Shown here piece by piece: positions 1-7,558 of a stretch of 64,000 nucleotides of DNA. How positions within the stretch are numbered: position 1 is the first letter of the stretch; the number at the start of each line of letters is the position of its first letter. A program made the position numbers and the translations under genes. The notes beneath the pieces were generated by a model. It saw only the letters and a list, made by a program, of their open reading frames with translations, had not been told where the DNA came from and did no database searches. The DNA comes from UBA1366 sp047602575 (GTDB lineage: Bacteria; Bacillota; Clostridia; Oscillospirales; Ruminococcaceae), in the NCBI GenBank assembly GCA_047602575.1, contig JASGGY010000003.1, positions 186,001 to 250,000 on the forward strand. Direction: 5' to 3'.

Positions 1-411
1 TTGCAAACCTTTCTTCAAATCATTTTCTGCGGCGTAATCGCTTGGGCTGTTCGCCGCCATTAACCAGCTTTCATCTGAAGAACCCCATCTTTTAATCCCT
101 TTTGTTGCGGCGCGATAAATTGCGAATTCATTGTATGGAACAAAAAACATGTTTCGCTTAAAAGCGAACGCCTCTATAATTTTAAACTCTTTATACGCCG
201 CAACATCCAATTCCTCCACAGTAAAGTCTTTTTTCCTATTCCAAAGCATCATGTATTGATTTAAATGGATGGTTGGATTAGGGTCATACTGCAAACCGCA
301 TATGTCCGAGACAATATCCTCAATACTTGCAGAGCTTCGAGAATCCAAGTGTTGGCTTGAAACAATAATGTTACGAAGTTCACTTTTCTTTTCACAATCA
401 ATAACAATCAT
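1..411 (-). CDS. Winged-helix DNA-binding protein, YcaQ/HTH_42-like (partial, cut by left edge)
   Basis: The first 137 codons of a minus-strand gene run off the left edge with no stop. The start is ATG at 411, with an AAGGAG ribosome site about 7 nt upstream that overlaps the end of the preceding KptA-like fragment. The N-terminal half contains a GLQYDP motif followed by a helix-rich stretch and a KRNMFFVPYNEF segment. This order resembles the YcaQ/HTH_42 winged-helix family, whose better-known members unhook DNA crosslinks or act as DNA glycosylases. The catalytic C-terminal part lies outside the window, so activity cannot be judged. The family call is from recognition of the motif pattern and is moderate. 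Confidence 0.55.
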   Translation of the reverse strand, partial: MIVIDCEKKSELRNIIVSSQHLDSRSSASIEDIVSDICGLQYDPNPTIHLNQYMMLWNRKKDFTVEELDVAAYKEFKIIEAFAFKRNMFFVPYNEFAIYRAATKGIKRWGSSDESWLMAANSPSDYAAENDLKKGLQ

Positions 412-416
412 TACAA

Positions 417-653
417 TTAACTCCTTCCGTTTAAATACTTCGCGAATGGTTTCCCATGCCTTCCGCCGACATTTACAGCAGTGGCTTCATCCGTGGAGAG
501 ATGCACATACAACCTGCTTTTTGGCGTCAAGCCTTCCGCTTTAATGAAGTCCAGATATTTCATACCTGTTCCGTGATACAGGATTTCCAGAAACTTCTGC
601 TTTTTTAGCTCCACATCGCTGAAAATTCTATTGCACATATATAGAGGGTTCAT
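417..653 (-). pseudogene. RNA 2'-phosphotransferase (KptA/Tpt1) fragment
   Basis: This 78-aa reading frame has the core pattern of KptA/Tpt1: LYHGT near residue 26, an EGLTP turn, SRLYVHLS, and a DEATAVNVGGRHGKP stretch. The full family is about 180 aa and removes the 2'-phosphate left by RNA ligation, using NAD+. Here the N-terminal lobe with the first catalytic Arg-His pair is missing. The C-terminus ends abruptly in KYLNGRS, before the last conserved strands. It is most likely a decayed remnant. Its stop lies 6 nt before the ATG of the next gene and overlaps that gene's ribosome site, so the two could still be co-translated. Confidence 0.6.
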
Positions 654-746
654 CTATTTGTACCTCACAGATTCTGATTTATCAGTCAACTCCAATTTTT
701 TCTATCAGTAAAATTATATCACTTCCCATTTCCAAAGTCAACGTAG

Positions 747-1661
747 TCAAGCCAGCTTCTTCGCCACAAACTGTCCTGCACGAACAGCCGTATTGACCGT
801 GCTTGTCACACTCATCATATTGACCCTCACACTGGTATCCAGTCCGAACTGCTGTGCGATTCTCGGAACTTCGTTTGCCGAAAGCATCACGCCAAGCCCA
901 AGAAAGATATTTGTCTGCCATGTCAGGAGTCCTAAAAACAGCAGTGTTGTCTGCAAAAACGCCGTCAGGCACAGTGCGAATACCTGTTTGCACCAGCTAG
1001 TGAACCCGTCCGAGTATCCTCTTGGAACACTAAACATATATAAGCTGCCGACTGCAATCTGGCACAGCAGGATTCCGCCTCTTTTGATATTGGCAAAAAA
1101 TAATTTTACTACGCAGTATCCCAATGCGATAACGGTCAGGATGCCGAGCAGTCCGCTGCCTGAAAAGCTTGAAAGCGCGATATTTGCCGTTGCGCTGATG
1201 TTCGTGCTGTTCGTGCCGATAAAGCTTTTCAGCAGATCGTCCGTGAATTTCCCCTGCAATGTCACGCAGAATTTGTACAGCAGTACGGGAACTTTTGTAA
1301 ACAGGTTCACCGCCATAAAACCTTTCAGGACATTCAGAAACACGGACTGGAGGTTTACCCTCCCGGTCTGATATTCAATCGCCGTATTAAACACCGCGAC
1401 GATCAGCCCTGACACAAACAGCGCCCATCCGAAATAGGAAAAGAGCGTCAGGAATGCGTCCACCCACTTGAGGTCAAACACGCCTGCGCCCATACCGTTT
1501 ATCATTGTGAAGAATTCGGAAACCGCACCGTAGATGGTGTCATACAGCCATTTCAGCATGACATTCCACACGGCTTCCGATATGCCTTCGCCTACATTTT
1601 CTACTGCTCCGCCGATCTGATCCCCGATCCAGTCTATCGCGTCGCTTACCCAGTCGAACAT
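747..1661 (-). CDS. TrbL/VirB6-like conjugal transfer membrane protein
   Basis: A 304-aa protein begins with an amphipathic segment rich in W, D and G (MFDWVSDAIDWIGDQIGG) and then has about five to six hydrophobic helices between residues 70 and 280. It matches the TrbL/VirB6-type polytopic protein of Firmicutes conjugative elements, which forms part of the inner-membrane channel of the type IV secretion machine. The C-terminus is a serine/threonine-rich tail ending in FVAKKLA. It lies upstream (right to left) of nothing else from a transfer operon; the neighbouring VirD4 gene is broken, so the machine cannot be functional here. A standard start with a GGAGAG site precedes ATG 1661. Confidence 0.65.
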   Translation of the reverse strand: MFDWVSDAIDWIGDQIGGAVENVGEGISEAVWNVMLKWLYDTIYGAVSEFFTMINGMGAGVFDLKWVDAFLTLFSYFGWALFVSGLIVAVFNTAIEYQTGRVNLQSVFLNVLKGFMAVNLFTKVPVLLYKFCVTLQGKFTDDLLKSFIGTNSTNISATANIALSSFSGSGLLGILTVIALGYCVVKLFFANIKRGGILLCQIAVGSLYMFSVPRGYSDGFTSWCKQVFALCLTAFLQTTLLFLGLLTWQTNIFLGLGVMLSANEVPRIAQQFGLDTSVRVNMMSVTSTVNTAVRAGQFVAKKLA

Positions 1662-1736
1662 TTTATCACTCTCCTTAAAATAAAATACCGCCAGCTTAAA
1701 GCTGACAGTTGTGTTATGAAATAAATTCTTCGTAAA

Positions 1737-2351
1737 TCAATATATCCCCGGAATTAGCCGAAATCTTGTTTGGTTACAGTATTTTTCAAACTCCTGCCCA
1801 AACTGAGAAGACAATGCTTTTTCCTCAACACATATCCGAATACCGTAGCATAAAAAACAGATTACAAAAACCGCGACAACGCCCAGTATATGCCTATATG
1901 CGAATGCAACTCCCAGCAAGCTAAGCATACTTCCTGTATAAGCTGGATTACGAACAATTCGGTATAACCCTGTTTGAATCAAATGCTGATCCTGCGTAGT
2001 TTGAACAGAAAACGTAAATGCTTTTTTCAGCTTCCAGATCGACATACCCCTAATTAAAATGCCGACAATCATAAAGACAATACCAATATCATAACAAAAA
2101 TGCGGAAGCAGCCAACTTCTGATAGAGACTGGAGCATCCTGACTTCTGAATAGCGCCCCGACTGGCAGGCTGATACACCATCCTATGATAATCAGCCAGA
2201 CCGTTCCCTTGTCTGATTGCTTTCTGGAATGATCACGCTTGCCTTTTGACGTAATAATCCATACTGCAAATTCAAAAAGAAACAGAATCAATAAAGCAAC
2301 CAAAAAGATTCTATATTCTGCCATGTCTGAAAACTTTTTCGGATCATCCAA
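1737..2351 (-). CDS. Isoprenylcysteine carboxyl methyltransferase-like membrane protein
   Basis: A 204-aa integral membrane protein has four or five transmembrane stretches and a C-terminal signature of the ICMT/PEMT fold. The signature is GLYRIVRNPAYTG near residue 130 (the family's RHP-like motif, here RNP), followed by a conserved Glu in EEKALSSQFG and the tail YCNQTRFRLIPGIY. Bacterial members are SAM-dependent methyltransferases of membrane lipids or unknown substrates. It sits between two conjugation genes (TrbL-like and a small HTH protein) that are normally close together, so it is best read as cargo or a later insertion in the element. Confidence 0.7.
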   Translation of the reverse strand: MDDPKKFSDMAEYRIFLVALLILFLFEFAVWIITSKGKRDHSRKQSDKGTVWLIIIGWCISLPVGALFRSQDAPVSIRSWLLPHFCYDIGIVFMIVGILIRGMSIWKLKKAFTFSVQTTQDQHLIQTGLYRIVRNPAYTGSMLSLLGVAFAYRHILGVVAVFVICFLCYGIRICVEEKALSSQFGQEFEKYCNQTRFRLIPGIY

Positions 2352-2409
2352 GATTATCGTCTTCTCTTATCTTTAGTTTTACATATTATATCACTTTCAT
2401 GGAATAGTG

Positions 2410-2667
2410 TCAATCCTTCACCCGATAAAGTGTGGAGCTTCTCCCGCCTGACGTTCTGTACCGTTCCTCCCTCTCAATCAGTCCGGCTTTTTCCAGATCA
2501 TTCAGTGCCCTGAACACCGTGGATTTTGATATGCTAAGATCTGTCGCAATGGTCTCAGCGGACGGAAAGCACTCCTTCTTTCTGCCTGCACGGTTGGACA
2601 GATACATGAACACAGTCACCGCCCTATGCGGAAGCTCACACTCGTAGATTTCCCTTGAAAACCTCAT
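2410..2667 (-). CDS. Small helix-turn-helix protein of conjugative element
   Basis: This 85-aa protein is essentially one winged HTH domain. It has FPSAETIATDLSISKST as the helix-turn-helix and a following wing with LIEREERYRTSGGRSS. Related HTH_36-type proteins are encoded next to virD4 in Tn1549-like elements and in replication modules, where they are thought to regulate transfer genes. The gene lies 6 nt downstream of the VirD4 C-terminal fragment, as in intact elements, which supports the reading of this region as one element. The promoter is not evident. The regulated target is unknown. Confidence 0.6.
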   Translation of the reverse strand: MRFSREIYECELPHRAVTVFMYLSNRAGRKKECFPSAETIATDLSISKSTVFRALNDLEKAGLIEREERYRTSGGRSSTLYRVKD

Positions 2668-2673
2668 CCGTCA

Positions 2674-2955
2674 TCAACCTCTGGAATCATCGGGAATCCT
2701 GATGTGCTGCGCCTTTTTATGCGGCTCATATTCCTCAGTCTCCATTTCAAATTCTTCCTCAAAATCGCTCTCATCAGGCATTTTCTTTTTCTGCGGATAC
2801 TTCAAATCCACCGCTTTCATCAGCTTTTCACGGTTGATATATGAAACCGCCCTTGCGCCCTTGTCTGGAAGCTGATACGGTTCTTCAAAGGAAAATCCCC
2901 ATTTAAAAAACAGCTTCAGCTTTGAAATCATGGGATTTGTGCCTGTTTTCATCAC
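2674..2955 (-). pseudogene. VirD4/TraG coupling ATPase, C-terminal fragment
   Basis: This 93-aa frame starts with MKTGTNPMISKLKLFFKWG and ends in an acidic, charged tail (EEEFEMETEEYEP). Such a tail closes VirD4-type coupling proteins of Firmicutes conjugative elements. It begins exactly where the N-terminal fragment stops: the two frames overlap by 4 nt (TGATGA). The central RecA-like and all-alpha portions, several hundred residues in intact homologues, are absent. The sequence therefore shows an internal deletion that joined both ends of one gene. The methionine that opens this frame is incidental. Confidence 0.6.
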
Positions 2956-3503
2956 AATAAATGGAGCATATTGTTTTCATCGCTTCTGGTCGGATTCCTG
3001 AAATCAAGCACGGAAATGTTGTAACCATAATACTTTTTTGCGATGGTTCCACAGTTTCGGAAAATGTCTCCCTTGCAGTCGGTGGAAATGAACGACATCC
3101 CGCAGGAGCAGGCATATTCGATGTTCGGGAACAGGAAGTAGGCGGTTTTGCCCGCTCCCGCAGCGCCTATCATCAGCGTGTGGACATCGCCCTCGTCCAC
3201 AAGTGCATAGGTTTTTCCCTGCTTAGTTTTACAGCCAACCACAGTGCCTTGAATAAAATCTCCGGCAGAGTTTTTGGACAGATTCCTGCCCTGCCGCCAG
3301 CTTTCGGGATCATATATAACCTCGGTATAGGTTTTCCGGACTTCGGCTTTGGTTGACCATCTGGCGGTACCGTGCTGACCATTGCCTACGGTTTTCCGCT
3401 TGATTCCGTTGAGGGAATAGCTATTTGAAAAATATATCAGAATCATCACCGCCGCAAATGCTGCGATCAAGATGATGATTCCTGTTATTTGAGATTGCGT
3501 CAT
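2952..3503 (-). pseudogene. VirD4/TraG coupling ATPase, N-terminal fragment
   Basis: The frame starts at ATG 3503 behind an AAAGGAGG site. The encoded 183 aa begin with one membrane helix (residues 4-24), then GTARWSTKAEVR and a Walker A motif GAAGAGKT near residue 127, as in VirD4/TraG coupling proteins that dock DNA to the type IV channel. It continues through the FISTDCKGD strand and ends prematurely in NMLHLL. Intact homologues continue for about 400 more residues, including Walker B. The end abuts the C-terminal fragment. A longer upstream reading frame exists, but only the inner ATG has a ribosome site. Confidence 0.7.
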
Positions 3504-3520
3504 AAATCCTCCTTTGCAAA
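3476..3520. repeat. Direct repeat, copy A, flanking the yaaA cassette
   Basis: A 45-bp segment covers the ribosome site and first codons of the VirD4 fragment. It is repeated with four mismatches at 4323-4367, on the other side of yaaA. The repeats are in the same orientation and enclose about 0.8 kb. Confidence 0.8.
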
Positions 3521-3525
3521 AATGG

Positions 3526-3554
3526 TTTACCTGAATGAAAAAATATGATATGAT
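3526..3554 (+). promoter_or_regulatory. Promoter of yaaA
   Basis: TTTACC at 3526-3531 and TATGAT at 3549-3554 are separated by 17 bp, 31 nt before the yaaA start. It lies inside the repeat-bounded cassette, so yaaA carries its own promoter. Confidence 0.55.
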
Positions 3555-3584
3555 ACTATTAAAGAAAAACTTGAGGAGCATACG

Positions 3585-4325
3585 ATGACTGTAATTTTAT
3601 CCCCCGCTATGCTGATGCACACGCCGCCCGAAATTGGTTTTCCTGTTACACAGCCGAAATATTTGGACAGAACCGATATTCTTTTGAAGCGTCTCCGTCA
3701 GTTCAACCCATGGCAGCTTGAATCGCTGATGAAAATTAATCCTGAGCTTGCACTTCAAGCCTTTCAGAATTATGCGGATTTCAATTCGAACGCTTCCGGA
3801 ACGCCTGCCGTGCTTGCCTATAATGGTCTAGTTTACAAACACTTTGACGCACAAAGCCTATCTGCGGATGATCTGAAATTTGCATCTGAACATCTGCGGA
3901 TTTTAAGCGCGTTTTACGGTGTGCTTTATCCCTTAGACGGAATTCTTCCACACCGGCTTGAAATGCAGACAAAGCTAAAAATCGACAAACAGAGCCTTTA
4001 TCAGTTCTGGGGCGATACGCTGTACAATGATGTCATCTCAGAATCAGGCGTGATTATCAACCTTGCCTCGCAGGAATATTCCCGGTGCATTCGGGATTAC
4101 CTCAAACCGGGCGAACGCATGATTGACATTGAGTTTCTGGCGAACAAAAAAGGAAAGCTGAAAACCATTGTCGCATGGGCGAAAGCGGCGCGTGGCGATA
4201 TGGCGCGGTTTATCATGCAAAACCACATTGAAAATCCGGACAAGCTGAAAGCATTTGATAAGGGCTACGAGTTTGTGCCCGAGCTTTCAAGCGTAGATAA
4301 ATATACATTTGTATATACAGTGTGA
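3585..4325 (+). CDS. yaaA: Peroxide stress protein YaaA (DUF328)
   Basis: The 246-aa product is full length for the YaaA family. This family binds DNA and lowers the level of free iron during hydrogen peroxide stress. Recognisable parts are the opening ILSPAML, NYADFNSNASGTPAVLAYNGLVYK, the LRILSAFYGVLYPLDGI core, and the C-terminal YEFVPELSSVDKYTFVY. The ATG follows a GAGGAG site with 7-nt spacing. It is the only plus-strand gene in this part of the element and is bounded by two 45-bp direct repeats, each containing the start region of virD4. This suggests arrival by a duplication-type insertion. Confidence 0.9.
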   Translation: MTVILSPAMLMHTPPEIGFPVTQPKYLDRTDILLKRLRQFNPWQLESLMKINPELALQAFQNYADFNSNASGTPAVLAYNGLVYKHFDAQSLSADDLKFASEHLRILSAFYGVLYPLDGILPHRLEMQTKLKIDKQSLYQFWGDTLYNDVISESGVIINLASQEYSRCIRDYLKPGERMIDIEFLANKKGKLKTIVAWAKAARGDMARFIMQNHIENPDKLKAFDKGYEFVPELSSVDKYTFVYTV

Positions 4326-4367
4326 TTCCGGTGATTTGAGATTGCGTCATAAAACCTCCTTTGTAAA
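4323..4367. repeat. Direct repeat, copy B, flanking the yaaA cassette
   Basis: Second copy of the 45-bp segment at 3476-3520. It keeps the AAAGGAGG site and the first eight codons of the VirD4 frame, then diverges, so a short dead-end reading frame of virD4 remains on the minus strand. Confidence 0.8.
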
Positions 4368-4373
4368 CAGAAA

Positions 4374-4395
4374 ACCGCCCGATTTCTCGGACGGT
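4374..4395 (-). terminator. Rho-independent terminator of the flavin oxidase gene
   Basis: A 9-bp stem (one wobble pair) with a TTTC loop is followed on the minus strand by TTTTC. It lies 12 nt after the stop of the pyridoxamine-oxidase-like gene. Confidence 0.7.
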
Positions 4396-4406
4396 ACACT
4401 GCAGCA

Positions 4407-4838
4407 TTACAGCTCATCTATAGGCAGTGTTACATTGCTCAGACCATGGTAGTAGTTGACAGTTTCTGCTGTAAATTTGTATACGCAGTAGTCCTCGTCA
4501 TCAATGCCCTTGGGATAATATATTTCAAACCCATCCCTCCATAAGAACGCCTTTGTGTCATGATCCGTGCAGACTTCTATTGTTCCGGTGAACAAAGCGC
4601 CTTTATATTTATCCCTTGTTTCATCGCTGTAATAAACGCAAGCTTTGGGGTTTTTAAGAAATTGACCCACACGCTTTGAACTTGTGTTTGTAGAAAAATA
4701 CTGCGTTTTCATGCTGTCATGTTCAAGCACAAGCATTCCTTTTATCTGAGGAAATCCGTTTTCGTTAACCGAGCCAATATAAGCAACCTTTGCATTTTGA
4801 CGTAATGCGCGAATTTCTGATTTGATAACACTACTCAT
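4407..4838 (-). CDS. Pyridoxamine 5'-phosphate oxidase family flavoprotein
   Basis: A 143-aa single-domain protein of the split-barrel FMN-binding fold: AKVAYIGSVNENGFPQIKGM at residues 17-36, then FSTNTSSKRVGQF and KNPKACVYYSDE. This is the pattern of PNPOx-like general stress flavoproteins, which bind FMN or related cofactors; the substrate is not predictable. It overlaps the end of the upstream marR gene by 8 nt, so the two form one operon. A hairpin terminator follows directly. The likely arrangement is a small redox enzyme controlled by its own MarR sensor. Confidence 0.8.
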   Translation of the reverse strand: MSSVIKSEIRALRQNAKVAYIGSVNENGFPQIKGMLVLEHDSMKTQYFSTNTSSKRVGQFLKNPKACVYYSDETRDKYKGALFTGTIEVCTDHDTKAFLWRDGFEIYYPKGIDDEDYCVYKFTAETVNYYHGLSNVTLPIDEL

Positions 4839-5289
4839 GGTTATTCTCCTTTTTTGTAAGATTCTCCAGCACTTTACTTAGATAATTTTCAAAGGCGAGT
4901 ATCTCATCATCGCTGAACCCCTCATAAAAAATTCCGTTCATCATTGAAGAAACCTCGTCATACTGACCCTGCAGATTTTTTGCGGCTTCTGTTAATTGAA
5001 TTCTGACAATTCTGCGGTTGATTCGATCATGAACTCTTTGAATATTGCCCGACTGCTCCAATCTGTCCAGCATACTTGTCAACGTTGTTTTCGCAAGCCC
5101 TGTCTTTTCCGACAGCTCACTGATCGGTATGTTATCGTTCTCCCACAGCACAAATAAAATACGTCCCTGCGCGCCGTTAAACTGGTCAATACCGTGTTCA
5201 ATGAGCATTTTCTCAAATATTCTGCCTTGAATCTGCTTGATTTTGCTGATAAGAAATCCACCGTTTGATTTTACAATCAGCTTTCCCAC
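4831..5289 (-). CDS. MarR family transcriptional regulator
   Basis: The protein has the MarR winged-helix layout: NGAQGRILFVLW, the recognition region ISELSEKTGLAKTTLTSMLDRLEQSG, a wing with NRRIVRIQLT, and a C-terminal dimerisation helix. The open frame extends to 5385, but that start would lie upstream of the gene's own promoter. The likely start is GTG at 5289 (152 aa); CTG at 5280, with a better-spaced GGGAGG site, is an alternative. A 16-bp perfect palindrome overlapping the -10 box suggests autorepression. It is co-transcribed with the downstream flavoprotein. Confidence 0.8.
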   Translation of the reverse strand: MGKLIVKSNGGFLISKIKQIQGRIFEKMLIEHGIDQFNGAQGRILFVLWENDNIPISELSEKTGLAKTTLTSMLDRLEQSGNIQRVHDRINRRIVRIQLTEAAKNLQGQYDEVSSMMNGIFYEGFSDDEILAFENYLSKVLENLTKKENNHE

Positions 5290-5334
5290 CTCCCATCCAA
5301 CATTCGTTTCTTCAATAACTTTTCTCGCCTTAAC

Positions 5335-5373
5335 TATACTATATAGTATAATACCATATAACATATTTGTCAA
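5335..5373 (-). promoter_or_regulatory. marR promoter with palindromic operator
   Basis: On the minus strand, TTGACA (5368-5373) and TATACT (5345-5350) are separated by exactly 17 bp. The -10 box lies inside a perfect 16-bp palindrome (5335-5350, TATACTATATAGTATA). This is the geometry expected for a repressor operator of a MarR dimer. Confidence 0.75.
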
Positions 5374-5820
5374 GAGGTTTTGCAAATTTAATCATCCATA
5401 CCCCAAGCACAACCCCACGGTAGTCATGGGAAAGCTTTGCTTTCAGTCTTTCAAACACAGGCTTTTCGTCTTTTCTGCCAATAAAAAAAGCCGAGCCTGC
5501 AAGTACATACTCGACAAGACAGTGATATTCACCGCTTTTGAATGCCTTTGTCAGACGTTCCGAAAGCCTGTCCGGGACGCATGAGAAATATTTCAAGTCG
5601 GATACGGTTTCATAATACTTTTCTTTTCTGCGGTGCGGTTCTACTAGAATGGGTTCAATTCCATGCTGTGCCTTTAAGTCCTCGTTCCAGTCCTTGAATC
5701 GGGATGACAATCAGGATATTCTGTCATATCCGTTCTCATGCAGAATATCGGTCAGCCTGTCAACCGCATCGATTCCGCCCTCGTCATTGTCCGTGCAAAG
5801 CACGATTTCAGCAAGGTTTC
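5339..5820 (-). pseudogene. DUF3991/Toprim-type conjugative element protein, C-terminal remnant
   Basis: Reading right to left, codons near 5820-5710 give LAEIVLCTDNDEGGIDAVDRLTDIL, with the acidic DxDxG-like pattern of a Toprim domain. An in-frame TGA at about 5711-5713 interrupts it, and the same frame then continues with SRFKDWNEDLKAQHGI and a further 100 residues. This order matches DUF3991/Toprim proteins of Tn1549-like elements, thought to be primase-like. The N-terminal half is missing, and the C-terminus runs into the marR promoter, where the remnant was joined to other DNA. Confidence 0.6.
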
Positions 5821-5987
5821 TCTCTTGCTACCGTTCCATTCCGTGGCGTATCACATATGAAAATCGTATCGTTCTACTTATTTCCCTGAAGATTAATACC
5901 TAACCGTATTCATTTATCCTATTTTGGATAAACTACAAAGATGTGAAATAATCATTTGATACCATAATAGATTGGCGGTGCAGCGGT

Positions 5988-6830
5988 TTGCAGAATATTG
6001 GATTGCATTTTACAATAGCAAAAGGCTTTTCTTATGCGGCGAAGACGGTTTCCGAACTTGGCGGAAACACCTTTCAGTTTTTCAGCCGGAATCCTCGGGG
6101 AAGCAGAATAAAAATATATGACGAAAATGATTTGGCGTGCTTTCAGGAATTCAGGAAAACACATCAATTCGGACCAATCATGGCTCACGCTCCCTATACA
6201 ATCAATCTGGCAAGTTTAGATAAAAATATATGCACATTTTCAAGAGAAGTGGTCGAGACCGACATCAGACGCATGAGTGCGATCGGAGCGGAGTACTTCA
6301 ATCTTCATCCCGGCAACCACATGGGCAATGGTGCTGAGGAAGGAATCGCACAGATCATTCGCGGCTTGAACCAGTGTTTGGATGGTGATGTTCGTATCAC
6401 TGTGCTTTTGGAAACGATGTCCGGGAAAGGAAGCGAAGTCGGTTATCGTTTTGAACAGCTTTGTCAGATAATGGATGGGCTGAAGTATGGCGAAAAGGTA
6501 GGCGTCTGTATGGATTTATGTCATATGTTCTCATCGGGGTACGATATAGTCCATGAGCTTGATGATGTTCTATGTAGTTTTGATAAAATAATTGGGCTTG
6601 AAAAGTTAAAAGCCATACACCTCAATGACAGCAAACACGAGCTTGGTTCTAAGAAAGACAGCCATGCTCCAATCGGAGAGGGATATATTGGTCTGGATTC
6701 GGTTGTTCGCATTATGAATCATCCGTGCATCAAAGACCTTCCGTTCTTTCTGGAAACACCCCTTGATGATGAAGGGCATAAGCGGGAAATCTCCATGTTG
6801 AAAAAGGCGCTTTCGCGGAATGTCAAGTAG
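5988..6830 (+). CDS. nfo: Deoxyribonuclease IV (endonuclease IV)
   Basis: The 280-aa product is a complete Nfo-type TIM-barrel AP endonuclease, which cuts DNA at abasic sites with a tri-zinc centre. Visible motifs are FQFFSRNPRG (residues 30-39), AHAPYTINLAS, NLHPGNH, LLETMSGKGSE, CMDLCHMFSSGYD and HLNDSKHELGSKKDSHAPIGEG, which supply the zinc-binding His, Glu and Asp residues. The frame opens with TTG at 5988 and no good ribosome site. The family normally starts at or near this point, so the upstream control region may have been replaced at a junction. No operon partners. Confidence 0.88.
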   Translation: MQNIGLHFTIAKGFSYAAKTVSELGGNTFQFFSRNPRGSRIKIYDENDLACFQEFRKTHQFGPIMAHAPYTINLASLDKNICTFSREVVETDIRRMSAIGAEYFNLHPGNHMGNGAEEGIAQIIRGLNQCLDGDVRITVLLETMSGKGSEVGYRFEQLCQIMDGLKYGEKVGVCMDLCHMFSSGYDIVHELDDVLCSFDKIIGLEKLKAIHLNDSKHELGSKKDSHAPIGEGYIGLDSVVRIMNHPCIKDLPFFLETPLDDEGHKREISMLKKALSRNVK

Positions 6831-6971
6831 GCTGGTCAAGACGGTAAACAGCGTAGGGTCAAGTTAACCCGATGCAGCGAGGTCAGGCAAATAAAGAATT
6901 TCCATCATACCGGATCAGTACGCCTATCATGTTTTTCACTCCTTTCTGTTTGAGTTATTTATATATAAAAA

Positions 6972-7001
6972 AGGCGGAACTGAAAAAATCCAGTTCCGCC
7001 T
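6972..7001 (-). terminator. Terminator of the dtxR-type gene
   Basis: A GC-rich stem of 11 bp is followed on the minus strand by six or more T residues, 25 nt beyond the dtxR stop. It is a clear intrinsic terminator. Confidence 0.85.
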
Positions 7002-7025
7002 ATGTAATTAGTCACATCGAATAAA

Positions 7026-7448
7026 TCAAGTCGTATTCTTATTGATTTTGCGGTCTATATTTCTAACGGTATCCTCATTTAAAAAATGCTCAATTTTCTC
7101 AACCTGTTCTGTTTCATCCTCTGTGTCATTTATAGAACAAAGAAATCTATGCAATACATCATGCCTGTAAAGCAGGTACTCCCCTGCCTTCCCGCCTTTT
7201 TCAGTCAGCTTCACATAGCCGTAACGCTCAAATAAAACCAGTCCATCATTTTTCAGATTATTGACCATTTTGGATGCTGATGATGGTTTTACGTTCAGCA
7301 TCTGTGCAAGCTCGCTGATTCTTACAACATCATGATTCTTAAGCATTCTGCATATCATTTCCAAGTAATCCTCCATGGAAGAAGTCATTTCACTGCCGGA
7401 ATGCTGCTGGTATCCTTTTAATGTATGAAACTCAGAATCGCTGTTCAA
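7026..7448 (-). CDS. DtxR/MntR family metal-dependent regulator
   Basis: The product (140 aa from TTG 7448) has a DtxR-type N-terminal winged helix: MEDYLEMICRML, then ISELAQMLNVKPSSASKMVNNLKNDGLV. A metal-binding/dimerisation segment follows with RHDVLHRFLC and the EKIEHFLNEDTV helix. There is no C-terminal SH3 domain, so it is of the short MntR/IdeR-like type. The TTG start follows an AGGGAGG site, and the FHTLKGYQQ lead-in is typical of feo-linked members. Divergent transcription from feoAB and the Cys-His-Glu ligand pattern point to control of iron uptake by Fe(II). Confidence 0.82.
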   Translation of the reverse strand: MNSDSEFHTLKGYQQHSGSEMTSSMEDYLEMICRMLKNHDVVRISELAQMLNVKPSSASKMVNNLKNDGLVLFERYGYVKLTEKGGKAGEYLLYRHDVLHRFLCSINDTEDETEQVEKIEHFLNEDTVRNIDRKINKNTT

Positions 7449-7464
7449 TCCGACATTCCTCCCT

Positions 7465-7493
7465 ATAATACTGTAGCATATTTTACCCGTCAA
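7465..7493 (-). promoter_or_regulatory. Promoter of the dtxR-type gene
   Basis: TTGACG (7488-7493) and TATTAT (7465-7470) with a 17-bp spacer on the minus strand, 17 nt before the TTG start. Confidence 0.65.
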
Positions 7494-7509
7494 CATATAC
7501 TATCAATAC

Positions 7510-7524
7510 GGAAAGTAAGTTTCC
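7510..7524. promoter_or_regulatory. Candidate metal-regulator operator
   Basis: An inverted repeat GGAAA-N5-TTTCC lies in the 110-bp divergent region between the dtxR-type gene and feoA. It is the only symmetric element there, so it is a candidate operator. It does not match a textbook DtxR or Fur box. Confidence 0.3.
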
Positions 7525-7558
7525 TTATCCTAATATTTATGTTGAGGTGTTATTTTTT

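Noticed and set aside
793..1371. Plus-strand open frame of 192 codons
   Set aside because: It is the antisense shadow of the TrbL-like gene. The minus frame has membrane helices and a good start.
3585..4325. Integron-type cassette for yaaA
   Set aside because: No attC-like recombination site and no integrase. The flanks are copies of the virD4 start instead.
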